From contig JAUXFS010000080.1 of the NCBI GenBank assembly GCA_030622775.1, forward strand, positions 1 through 7,323: DNA of 7,323 bases. Direction: 5' to 3'. The position numbers were made by a program, and so were the translations under genes. A model generated the notes under the pieces. It did no database searches, was not told the DNA's origin, and saw only the letters and a list, made by a program, of their open reading frames with translations. Positions 1-6,087 of this stretch are shown here, one piece after another (position 1 is the first letter of the stretch; every line of letters begins with the position of its first letter). This stretch comes from Rhodospirillales bacterium. Lineage in GTDB: Bacteria > Pseudomonadota > Alphaproteobacteria > Rhodospirillales > Defluviicoccaceae.

Positions 1-2
1 AG

Positions 3-2078
3 AACGACATGGCTACGATCCGACTTCTGGAGCTCGAGCGCCTGCTTCACCTGGGTATCGCTCTGACCGAACTCACCGGCTTTGACCAACAGTGCGAGAA
101 TCTGCGCGAAATACACCCGGCCGTCGCCTATGTGTTGGTCCAGGATCTTCAGGGAAGAGACCTGTTCTCCAGCATCGCTCAACATCTGGACGCTCGGGCG
201 CTTGACGCATCTTTCCCCTCCGCGACCGCACGAGCGGGAACCCACCTGACCGAAGTGGCGGGGCGCAGTTATTTCGAAGCCGTGCTCGACATCCGCGATC
301 TACTGGACAACCTCGTCGGCCGAATCCGCGTCGGCATTCCGCAGTCCGACGTGCAGGCGAAACTTGACCAGCTTGCGCTGATCTCCGCCCTGGCCGCTGT
401 TGTCGTTGTCGTGATTGCCGGAGCCCTACTGGCCTTCATCCTCCGTCCGGTGCTGACCGATCGGCTCGAGAAACTGGCCGGCGCCATGCGTTTGTTCACC
501 GATGGCGGCCTGACCGCGGTGCCACGACTCACGGACAAGGGGAAGGACGAGCTCGCCGCGTTGAGCACGGCGTTCAATCAGATGGTCTCCCAGCTCACCC
601 AGGCCCAGGCCCACGCCGAAGCGGACGCCAGAGCGCTGGAAAAACTCGCTCTCTACGACCCTCTTACCCAGCTCCCCAATCGCTCGCACTTCCTCGAGCA
701 GGCTCAGCGACGCCTGGAACGATCGCGGTCGGAAGGTTCGGAACACGCCTTGCTGTTCATCGACCTCGATCGCTTCAAGATCGTCAATGATACCCGTGGC
801 CACATGATCGGCGATCAGCTGCTGAAATCCATCTCGCGGCGCCTGCGCTCCGTCGCCGGCGAGCAGTATCTACTTGCGCGCTTGAGTGGTGACGAGTTTG
901 TCGTCCTGCTCGAAGGAATCGGCGCCACCGCCAATGTGGGCGCCTTCTGCCGCGACATTCTAGCTCTGTTCGATGAGCCCTATGTGCTGGGCGGGCACAG
1001 CATAACCGTTTCGGCCAGCATCGGTGTCAGCCTCTTCCCGACCGACGCGGGCGATGTCAAAACCCTGCTCTCGTACGCCGACATAGCGATGTATCGGGCG
1101 AAACACGACGGGCATAGCGACTACCGTTTCTTCGACCCGGAGATGAAGGCCCGTTTGCAGGAGTTCAACCTCGTCGAGAATCGGTTGCGCAAAGCCCTCC
1201 AGGATCGAGATATCCGGGTCCATTTTCAGCCCGAATACTCGGTCACGGAAAAGCGGTTTACCGGCTTCGAAGCGCTGACGCGTTGGCCCGAGCGGCATTT
1301 CGGGCCGATCGACACCGAACAGATCATCGAAATAGCCGAAGAGAGCGGGCTGATCATCCAGCTCGGCGAACAGATGCGGCGCATCGCCTGCGAAACCGCG
1401 GCCGCCATGCAGCGCTTTGGCCAGCCGGTCTCGCTGGCGGTCAACGTCTCGATACTGGAGCTGCTGCAACAGGATTTCGCCCAGCGCCTGTTCAAATTGC
1501 TCGACGACACCGGGCTCGATCCGAGCCTGTTGCAGCTGGAGATCACCGAGAACCTGTTCCATCGCCACGGTCACCGGGAACTGGAAGCGCTCGAGGCCCT
1601 TCGCGCCGCCGGCATCAAATTGGCCATCGACGACTTCGGCAAGGGTTTCTCTTCATTGAGCCGTTTGCAGTTCTATCCGATCGACAGCCTCAAGATCGAT
1701 CGCAGCTTCGTTGCCCGTCTCGGAAGCGACGCCAAGGTGCGGGCGGTGGTGGCCTCGATCGTCGCCCTCGGCCACAATCTCGGGATGGAGGTGATCGCCG
1801 AGGGCGTCGAGACGCAGGAACAGTTCGAGATCCTCGCCGAGCTCCGGACCGACCAGATGCAGGGCTTCCTCTTTCATCCGGCGCTACCCGCCGCCGATGC
1901 CGAAAGACTCATTCAACTCCAGGCGACCTCGGAAGCACCGGCGACGATCAGGCGACGACTGGAAGTGGTGAGTTCGGAGCCCAAACCTCGCGCGGGGCTC
2001 GCGGAGCACAGCGGGGTGGCCGTCGCGCAAGGGGGAGCAGACATCGCTTTTCGCAATCACCGCGGGAAAAGCCGATAG
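3..2078 (+). CDS. Membrane-bound HAMP-GGDEF-EAL c-di-GMP signalling protein (5' partial)
   Basis: Bifunctional-type enzyme of c-di-GMP turnover: GGDEF domains make c-di-GMP from GTP and EAL domains hydrolyse it to pGpG. The frame is open to the window edge, so the ATG at 9 is probably internal; residue numbers here count from it. Residues 1-118 look like a periplasmic sensor region, which needs an upstream first membrane helix that is missing. Then come a hydrophobic helix at about 121-146, a HAMP region at about 147-197, GGDEF at about 213-375 and EAL at about 391-636, followed by a charged tail with no recognised domain. The GGDEF active site reads SGDEF (293-297), a common functional variant, with D252 in FIDLDRF and N260/D261 also present. 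No RxxD inhibitory site is seen at the usual spacing. The EAL side looks intact: E421-A-L, N479, E511, D541/D542, K562, E598 and Q618. The stop is TAG at 2076. The stimulus cannot be read from the sequence. Confidence 0.93.
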   Translation, partial: NDMATIRLLELERLLHLGIALTELTGFDQQCENLREIHPAVAYVLVQDLQGRDLFSSIAQHLDARALDASFPSATARAGTHLTEVAGRSYFEAVLDIRDLLDNLVGRIRVGIPQSDVQAKLDQLALISALAAVVVVVIAGALLAFILRPVLTDRLEKLAGAMRLFTDGGLTAVPRLTDKGKDELAALSTAFNQMVSQLTQAQAHAEADARALEKLALYDPLTQLPNRSHFLEQAQRRLERSRSEGSEHALLFIDLDRFKIVNDTRGHMIGDQLLKSISRRLRSVAGEQYLLARLSGDEFVVLLEGIGATANVGAFCRDILALFDEPYVLGGHSITVSASIGVSLFPTDAGDVKTLLSYADIAMYRAKHDGHSDYRFFDPEMKARLQEFNLVENRLRKALQDRDIRVHFQPEYSVTEKRFTGFEALTRWPERHFGPIDTEQIIEIAEESGLIIQLGEQMRRIACETAAAMQRFGQPVSLAVNVSILELLQQDFAQRLFKLLDDTGLDPSLLQLEITENLFHRHGHRELEALEALRAAGIKLAIDDFGKGFSSLSRLQFYPIDSLKIDRSFVARLGSDAKVRAVVASIVALGHNLGMEVIAEGVETQEQFEILAELRTDQMQGFLFHPALPAADAERLIQLQATSEAPATIRRRLEVVSSEPKPRAGLAEHSGVAVAQGGADIAFRNHRGKSR

Positions 2079-2086
2079 CGATCGGC
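2071..2086. other. Short stem-loop over the stop codon of the GGDEF-EAL gene
   Basis: GCCGAT (2071-2076) and ATCGGC (2081-2086) form a perfect 6-bp stem with an AGCG loop, spanning the TAG stop. Read on the plus strand it lacks a following T-run. Read on the minus strand it is followed by TTTT, so it would look more like a weak terminator for minus-strand transcription, although no minus-strand gene lies nearby. It could be chance in GC-rich DNA. Confidence 0.25.
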
Positions 2087-2375
2087 ACCAAGGTGGGCCG
2101 GCCCCTCCAGTCCGTCGCGTTCCCTCTCATTGGTATGAGCCCCGGGGACAACAGAAAACCGATGGTCCAGCCTGTCTCGGACATCGTCTCCTCCATGGTC
2201 GACGGAGAAGCTACGCGCTTTCGCGCAAGTCCGATACATTGGATCGGCATTCGCGCGCCGCGGCGACGGAGGCTTGACCGCCGCCACGGAATACGCGAAA
2301 GCCCTCTCTCACCTTTCTCCGCGCCATCGGTGAAGGTTTGCGAACACCGGCGCTCCTGGGAACCCTCGCCTGCCG
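2079..2375. other. Intergenic region between GGDEF-EAL gene and MFS gene, no gene seen
   Basis: No credible gene lies in these 297 bases. The open frames crossing it are long only because stops are rare in GC-rich DNA, and their translations (arginine- and proline-rich) match nothing I know. It holds CTCAT-TGGT-ATGAG (2128-2141), which includes an 11-mer also present after rpmE, and a CCGAT/ATCGG inverted repeat with a 7-base loop near 2231-2247. A TTGACC hexamer sits at 2274-2279, but no good -10 box follows at 16-18 bases, so I do not call the transporter promoter. Confidence 0.5.
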
Positions 2376-3578
2376 ATGCCGACCCTGTTTCTCATCGTCT
2401 TCGTCGATCTGGTCGGTTTCGGGCTGATCATTCCGCTGCTGCCGTTCTACGGCGAACACCTGCACGCGACGCCCGCCGAGGTCGGGCTGCTGATGGCCGC
2501 CTATTCGTGCGCCCAGTTCGTCACCGCGCCGTTGTGGGGGCGGGTCAGCGACCGGGTCGGACGTCGGCCGGTGTTGATCGTCGGCATCACCGGGGCGACG
2601 GTGTCCTACCTGTGGCTGGCGTCCGCCGACGGGCTGTGGATGCTGTTCGCCGCCCGGGCGTTCGGCGGCGCGATGGCCGGCAACATCTCCGCCGCGTTCG
2701 CCTACGTCGCCGACATCACCGGGCCGCACAACCGGGCCAAGGGCATGGGGCTGATCGGCGCCGCCTTCGGCCTCGGCTTCATCTTCGGGCCGGTGATCGG
2801 CGGGGTGCTCGCCGGCAGCGATCCGCTCAATGCCGACTACCGGACTCCGGCGCTGACCGCCGCTGCGCTGTCGGCGGTGGCGCTGGTCCTGACCATCGCC
2901 ATCCTGCCGGAGTCGCTGTCCAAGGAGGTGCGCGCCCGCCAGGCGGCATTGCCGCGCCACACCCGGCGCCAAGCGCTGCGCCAGGCCTTGATGCAGCCGT
3001 CGGTGATTCTGCTGCTCGTCGTGTCGTTCCTCGCCGTGTTCGTCTTCGCCGGAATGGAGACCACCTTCGCCATGTGGTCGCGGCGCCGGTTCGGCTGGGG
3101 CCCCGAGCAGAACGGCTACCTGTTCGCCTTCGTCGGGATGATGAGCGCCGGCATCCAGGGGGGGCTGGTCGGGCGCCTCGCCAAGCGGTTCGGCGAGGGC
3201 CGGCTGATCGTCTTCGGCGCGGCGGCCCTGGCGCTGGGCATGCTGATGATCCCGTTTTCCTCCTCGCTGGCGTGGCTGCTGGCGGCGATGGTTTTCGTCG
3301 CCCTCGGGTTCAGCCTGGTGTCGCCGTCGCTGACCAGCCTGATCTCGCTGCAGGTGGGCGCCGACGTGCAGGGAGGCGCCATGGGCATCGCCCGCTCGAC
3401 GACGACCCTCGGCCGGGTGCTTGGCCCCGGCTGGGCGGGGGCGATGTTTCATTACATCGGCATGGACTGGCCGTTCCTCGGCGGCGCCGTGGTGATGGCC
3501 GCGGTGATGCTGTTGAGCCTGCGGACGATTCGCCTCGGCCGCCGCCATCCACGGGCGGATGACCCCGGATCAGCGTAG
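2376..3578 (+). CDS. MFS transporter, TetA/DHA1-like drug:H+ antiporter
   Basis: Inner-membrane secondary transporter of 400 residues, the usual size for the 12-helix DHA1 family, probably exporting a small molecule in exchange for protons. Helix 1 (about 3-24) carries the TetA-type DLVGFG...PLLPFYG signature, including D11. The loop after helix 2 has motif A (G55-R-V-S-D59-R-V-G-R63-R64). Helix 4 has a conserved arginine, R94. Helix 5 has motif C, the antiporter motif (G128 to G142-G143 with GP at 138-139). A basic central loop (about 179-206) separates the halves, and a degenerate motif A (GRLAKRFG) starts at 266. The ATG at 2376 is the only ATG between the upstream in-frame stop (2331) and the signature, but its ribosome site is weak (GGGAA, 13 bases away). 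TetA proper is only one member of this family; no tetR-like regulator is adjacent, so the substrate is unknown. Confidence 0.9.
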   Translation: MPTLFLIVFVDLVGFGLIIPLLPFYGEHLHATPAEVGLLMAAYSCAQFVTAPLWGRVSDRVGRRPVLIVGITGATVSYLWLASADGLWMLFAARAFGGAMAGNISAAFAYVADITGPHNRAKGMGLIGAAFGLGFIFGPVIGGVLAGSDPLNADYRTPALTAAALSAVALVLTIAILPESLSKEVRARQAALPRHTRRQALRQALMQPSVILLLVVSFLAVFVFAGMETTFAMWSRRRFGWGPEQNGYLFAFVGMMSAGIQGGLVGRLAKRFGEGRLIVFGAAALALGMLMIPFSSSLAWLLAAMVFVALGFSLVSPSLTSLISLQVGADVQGGAMGIARSTTTLGRVLGPGWAGAMFHYIGMDWPFLGGAVVMAAVMLLSLRTIRLGRRHPRADDPGSA

Positions 3579-3899
3579 GTCTAACGTCTCGCCGGTGGCG
3601 GCGGCGATTTCCGCCGACAGCATCGCCGCGAGGGTGCCGGCGCCACGGGTCGCCACCCACCCGCCGTTACCGTCGCAATCGAAGTGCGACGCGCCGCTCA
3701 CCGGCGACGACATCCAGATCTGCCGGTTGGGGGCGTGTTTGTTGATCACGTACTGGCCGCCCGAATCGAGGTCGATGGTCAGGATGCCGCCCAGGAGATC
3801 GACGTCGAGCCGGTCGCCAACGGCCTCATCGAGGGTGTCCATCAGCCGCGTCAGGGTTTCGTCGGCCAGGGTTTGGAAGGTGCTCTCGTCGATGGTCAT
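3570..3899 (-). CDS. cyaY: Iron donor protein CyaY (bacterial frataxin)
   Basis: Small cytosolic iron-binding protein, homologous to frataxin, that acts with IscS/IscU in iron-sulfur cluster assembly as iron donor or rate modulator. The 109-residue product has the typical length. An acidic N-terminal helix (residues 5-30, with D13, E14, D21, D24, E25 and D29) matches the iron-binding ridge. The beta-sheet signature follows: GGILTIDL (38-45), YVINKHAPNRQIW (50-62), then GASHFD (69-74) and W81. I chose the ATG at 3897-3899 because AGGGA lies 11 bases upstream (3911-3915) and the family starts here. An in-frame ATG at 3939-3941 would add 14 residues but has no ribosome site. No isc genes are nearby. 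The gene converges on the MFS gene, and their 3' ends overlap by 9 bp. Confidence 0.9.
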   Translation of the reverse strand: MTIDESTFQTLADETLTRLMDTLDEAVGDRLDVDLLGGILTIDLDSGGQYVINKHAPNRQIWMSSPVSGASHFDCDGNGGWVATRGAGTLAAMLSAEIAAATGETLDLR

Positions 3900-3927
3900 G
3901 GCGCCGCTTTTCCCTGTTCTCGCAAAG

Positions 3928-3975
3928 AAGGTGTCTACCATCGGATTTTGAACAATGGGGTGGTGGACACCATTG
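3928..3975. repeat. Interrupted inverted repeat in the cyaY-rpmE divergent spacer
   Basis: GGTGTCTACCA (3930-3940) and TGGTGGACACC (3961-3971) are reverse complements at 10 of 11 positions, with centres 31 bp apart, close to three helical turns. Inside it, CAATGG (3953-3958) and CCATTG (3970-3975) form a second, nested 6-bp inverted repeat. The site lies just upstream of cyaY and about 50 bp before the rpmE -35 box. It could be an operator for a dimeric regulator or a structured cyaY leader; neither can be shown here. Confidence 0.4.
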
Positions 3976-4022
3976 ATTCCGTCGATGCTCGGCGGCGATC
4001 GGGTCCGCCTTGCGCACGATCA

Positions 4023-4051
4023 TTGAAACGCCGCCCGCCCCCCGCTATATA
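4023..4051 (+). promoter_or_regulatory. Sigma-70-type promoter of rpmE
   Basis: A TTGAAA -35 box (4023-4028), a 17-base spacer and a TATATA -10 box (4046-4051) make a near-consensus housekeeping promoter, conspicuous in otherwise GC-rich DNA. Transcription would start near 4058-4060, leaving only about 16-18 bases before the rpmE ATG at 4076. A strong constitutive promoter fits a ribosomal protein gene. Confidence 0.7.
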
Positions 4052-4075
4052 GGGCGCGAACCTGGGAACATCGCG

Positions 4076-4300
4076 ATGAAAAAAGACATACACCCCGAAT
4101 ACCACGAAATCACCGTCCAGATGACCGACGGCTCCACCTTCCAGACCCGTTCGACCTGGGGTCAGCCGGGCGACATCCTCAAGCTGGGGATCGACGCCAA
4201 GACCCATCCGGCATGGACCGGGGTCCACCGCCTGGTCGACAGCGGCGGTCAGTTGGCGAAATTCAGGAACCGGTTCAAGGGCTTCGGGCTCGACAACTGA
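4076..4300 (+). CDS. rpmE: 50S ribosomal protein L31
   Basis: Small protein of the large ribosomal subunit that sits at the central protuberance and helps bridge to the 30S subunit. The 74-residue product opens with MKKDIHPEYHEI, continues with TRSTWG (24-29) and HPAWTG (44-49), and ends with a basic AKFRNRFKGFG stretch, all hallmarks of L31. It contains no cysteine at all, so it belongs to the zinc-independent (C-minus) form. The frame is open further upstream to an ATG at 4010, but that start would lie upstream of the promoter and add residues not seen in L31, so I chose the ATG at 4076. The ribosome site is weak (CTGGGA about 8 bases upstream), perhaps because the leader is very short. Confidence 0.95.
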   Translation: MKKDIHPEYHEITVQMTDGSTFQTRSTWGQPGDILKLGIDAKTHPAWTGVHRLVDSGGQLAKFRNRFKGFGLDN

Positions 4301-4319
4301 TACCAACCTGCGTTGGTAT
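4300..4319 (+). repeat. Perfect 8-bp stem-loop immediately after rpmE
   Basis: ATACCAAC (4300-4307) and GTTGGTAT (4312-4319) form a perfect 8-bp stem with a CTGC loop, beginning on the last base of the rpmE stop codon. No T-run follows, so it is not a textbook intrinsic terminator. It may protect the rpmE mRNA 3' end, act as a T-less terminator, or be a REP-like repeat: its right arm and flank (TTGGTATGAGC) recur at 2130-2140. Confidence 0.55.
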
Positions 4320-4349
4320 GAGCGCCTGGATCCCGGTGAGACATTGGCG

Positions 4350-4622
4350 GTGACGATGCCCTCGAGCCCCTCCCCGACCCTTCCCCAGTATCGCAAGCGC
4401 TTTCGGCTTCCGGACGTGGTGACGGTGGTGGACACGTGCGTCAAGCTGGTACCGTCGGCGGCGCTGTTCTCGGCGCTGTTCGCCCTCGACGACAATCTGC
4501 GCTGGATCGGCTTGCTCGGGGTGGTGCCGTTGTTCTTCGCCTTCCAGAAAGGCTGTCCCAGTTGCAGCCTCCGCCACACCCGCGGCACCACGGACGCCTG
4601 GCCAACCTGGCCGGGACATTAG
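4350..4622 (+). CDS. Small two-helix membrane protein, DUF2892/YgaP-TM-like
   Basis: A 90-residue predicted inner-membrane protein of unknown function. A basic N-terminus (YRKRFRLPD, 14-22) is followed by a hydrophobic segment at about 23-46 with an internal aspartate (D29), then a second at about 50-67 (RWIGLLGVVPLFFAF) and a CPSC motif (69-72). The WIGLxGxVPL helix followed by a Gly-Cys-Pro turn resembles the DUF2892 (YgaP transmembrane-like) family; this is by eye and not certain. I chose the GTG at 4350 because GGTGAG (4335-4340) lies 9 bases upstream. TTG at 4344 and ATG at 4356 are in-frame alternatives. It lies 49 bp after rpmE, across a stem-loop, and 45 bp before the larA homologue on the same strand, so it may be co-transcribed with the latter. 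Confidence 0.6.
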   Translation: MTMPSSPSPTLPQYRKRFRLPDVVTVVDTCVKLVPSAALFSALFALDDNLRWIGLLGVVPLFFAFQKGCPSCSLRHTRGTTDAWPTWPGH

Positions 4623-4654
4623 CAAAGGGGGCGCGGGTCGCCGCCGTCCGAGCC

Positions 4655-4660
4655 GGGAGA
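4655..4660 (+). promoter_or_regulatory. Ribosome binding site of the larA homologue
   Basis: GGGAGA lies 7 bases before the ATG at 4668. It is the clearest Shine-Dalgarno match in this stretch and fixes the start of the gene. Confidence 0.6.
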
Positions 4661-4667
4661 CGTTTCG

Positions 4668-5954
4668 ATGACCATCGGGCTCGCCTACGGAAAATCGACG
4701 CTGGCCGTCAACCTGCCCCCCGGAGCCGTGTCGACGGTCATCACCAAGCGTCCCCTGCCGGTCATCGCCGATCCCGCCGGCGCCGTCCGCGCGGCCCTGG
4801 ACACACCCATCGGCGCCCGCCCGTTGAGTGAACTGGCCCGCGGCCGCGCCAGCGCCTGCATCCTGATCTGCGACATCACCCGCCCCGTTCCCAACCATCT
4901 GTTCCTGGCGCCGATGATCCGCGACCTGATCGGCGCGGGCATTGCGGCGGACGCGATCACCGTTCTCGTCGCCACCGGCCTTCACCGGCCCAACGAGGGC
5001 GACGAACTGGCCGAGCTGGTCGGCGACCCCTGGGTGCTGGAGACGGTGCGGGTGGTCAACCACTTCGCCCGCAACGACGACGACCACGTCGACCTGGGAG
5101 TCACGCGCGCCCGGCGGACGCCGGTCAAGCTCGATCGGCGGTTCGTCGATGCGGACCTCAAGATCGCCACGGGCCTGGTCGAACCCCATTTCATGGCCGG
5201 CTATTCCGGCGGCCGCAAGGTGGTCGCCCCCGGCGTCGCCCACGCCGACACCATCCGCACCTTCCACAGCGCCCGGTTCATGGAAGACCCGGCCGCCATC
5301 CAGTGCAACCTCGACGGCAATCCGCTGCACGAGGAGCAGTTGGAAATCATCGGCATGGTCGGCGAGGTTCACGGCTTGAACACGGTCGTCGACGAAGAGC
5401 GCAACCTCGCCCACATCGGCTTCGGCGACATCGTCGAGAGTCACCGGGTGGCGGTCGATTTCGTTCGCGCCTCAACCGAAGTCGCGGTCGGACGCCGGTT
5501 CAAGACGGTGGTGACGTCCGCCGCCGGGTACCCGCTCGACGCGACCTACTACCAGACGGTCAAGGGAATGGTCACGCCGATGGACATCATGGAGCCGGGC
5601 GCCACCCTGATCATCGCCTCCGAATGCTCGGACGGGCTCGGATCGTCGGCCTATCGGGAGGCCCAGCGCAAGCTGGTGGAACTGGGCCCGGACGCTTTCC
5701 TGGCGACGCTGATCGACAAGCGGTTCGCCGACGTCGACGAATGGCAGACGGAAATGCAGCTCAAACCGATGCGCCTGGGGTCGATCAAGCTGTTCACCCA
5801 AGGCCTCTCCGACGACGACCTGGCGCTGACCGGCGTCGATCCGGTGGACTCGGTCGACGCGGCGATCGCCGAGGCCGTCGCGGAAGCCGGCGATCCCGCC
5901 GTCGCCATCATCCCCGAAGGCCCCTACGTGGTCCCGTTCGGACCGCGCGCCTGA
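4668..5954 (+). CDS. larA: LarA-family nickel-pincer racemase/epimerase (lactate racemase-like)
   Basis: Cytosolic enzyme of the LarA family (DUF2088 N-terminal domain plus LarA C-terminal domain), which uses the covalently bound nickel-pincer nucleotide cofactor to racemise or epimerise alpha-hydroxyacids by hydride transfer. The 428-residue length is typical. Residues known from the Lactiplantibacillus plantarum enzyme are present at nearly the same positions: R72 (in DITRP), catalytic H106 (in ATGLHR) and H174, cofactor-attaching K184 (in PHFMAGYSGGRK), nickel ligand H200, then Q296 and K299 (in YYQTVKG) and W359. The cofactor-making genes larB, larC and larE are not in the window and must be elsewhere if the enzyme is active. 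Family members act on substrates other than lactate, so the substrate is open and the symbol denotes the family. Its start is set by GGGAGA 7 bases upstream. It may share a transcript with the preceding small membrane protein. Confidence 0.9.
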   Translation: MTIGLAYGKSTLAVNLPPGAVSTVITKRPLPVIADPAGAVRAALDTPIGARPLSELARGRASACILICDITRPVPNHLFLAPMIRDLIGAGIAADAITVLVATGLHRPNEGDELAELVGDPWVLETVRVVNHFARNDDDHVDLGVTRARRTPVKLDRRFVDADLKIATGLVEPHFMAGYSGGRKVVAPGVAHADTIRTFHSARFMEDPAAIQCNLDGNPLHEEQLEIIGMVGEVHGLNTVVDEERNLAHIGFGDIVESHRVAVDFVRASTEVAVGRRFKTVVTSAAGYPLDATYYQTVKGMVTPMDIMEPGATLIIASECSDGLGSSAYREAQRKLVELGPDAFLATLIDKRFADVDEWQTEMQLKPMRLGSIKLFTQGLSDDDLALTGVDPVDSVDAAIAEAVAEAGDPAVAIIPEGPYVVPFGPRA

Positions 5955-6027
5955 GAGCCTCGTTTGAGCCAAGCGAAAAATCAGACCCTTCGCGGCGAGA
6001 ACGGGGAAAGCTCATTCGAGGGGCCCT

Positions 6028-6056
6028 TTGTCCGCACTCGCGGACAATGCTACGTT
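6028..6056 (+). promoter_or_regulatory. Candidate promoter of the sulfatase gene with overlapping palindrome
   Basis: TTGTCC (6028-6033) as -35, a 17-base spacer, and TACGTT (6051-6056) preceded by TGC as an extended -10 box make a plausible promoter; transcription would start near 6063, about 25 bases before the ATG. A perfect 8-bp inverted repeat, TTGTCCGC (6028-6035) and GCGGACAA (6040-6047) around ACTC, covers the -35 box and most of the spacer, the position expected of a repressor operator. The other reading is a hairpin after the larA homologue, but no T-run follows it. Confidence 0.45.
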
Positions 6057-6087
6057 AGGTCATCGGAATGCGATGAGGGTGCACAAG

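Noticed and set aside
2274..2279. TTGACC as -35 box of a promoter for the MFS gene
   Set aside because: At 16-18 bases downstream there is only a GC-rich or purine-rich stretch without a credible -10 box.
2211..3548. A 445-residue minus-strand open frame opposite the MFS gene
   Set aside because: Its composition (rich in Gln, His, Arg, Gly and Asp) is the typical antisense shadow of a GC-rich membrane protein, with no domain.
1283..3562. A 759-residue plus-strand open frame spanning the end of the GGDEF-EAL gene and most of the MFS gene
   Set aside because: It is out of frame with two well-supported genes, is arginine- and proline-rich without any recognisable domain, and crosses a non-coding spacer. 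It is an artefact of scarce stops in GC-rich DNA.
3939..3941. Upstream ATG as start of cyaY
   Set aside because: It has no ribosome site, adds 14 residues absent from the family, and lies within one arm of the inverted repeat; the ATG at 3897-3899 fits better.
4424..4435. GGTGGTGGACAC, an exact 12-base copy of 3959-3970 in the cyaY-rpmE spacer
   Set aside because: It lies inside the coding frame of the DUF2892-like gene, and about one or two shared 12-mers are expected by chance in a window of this size, more so with GC bias.
4275..5444. A 389-residue minus-strand open frame opposite the larA homologue and the DUF2892-like gene
   Set aside because: It is low-complexity, rich in Asp, Val and Arg, without domains, and lies opposite a gene with a complete set of catalytic residues.
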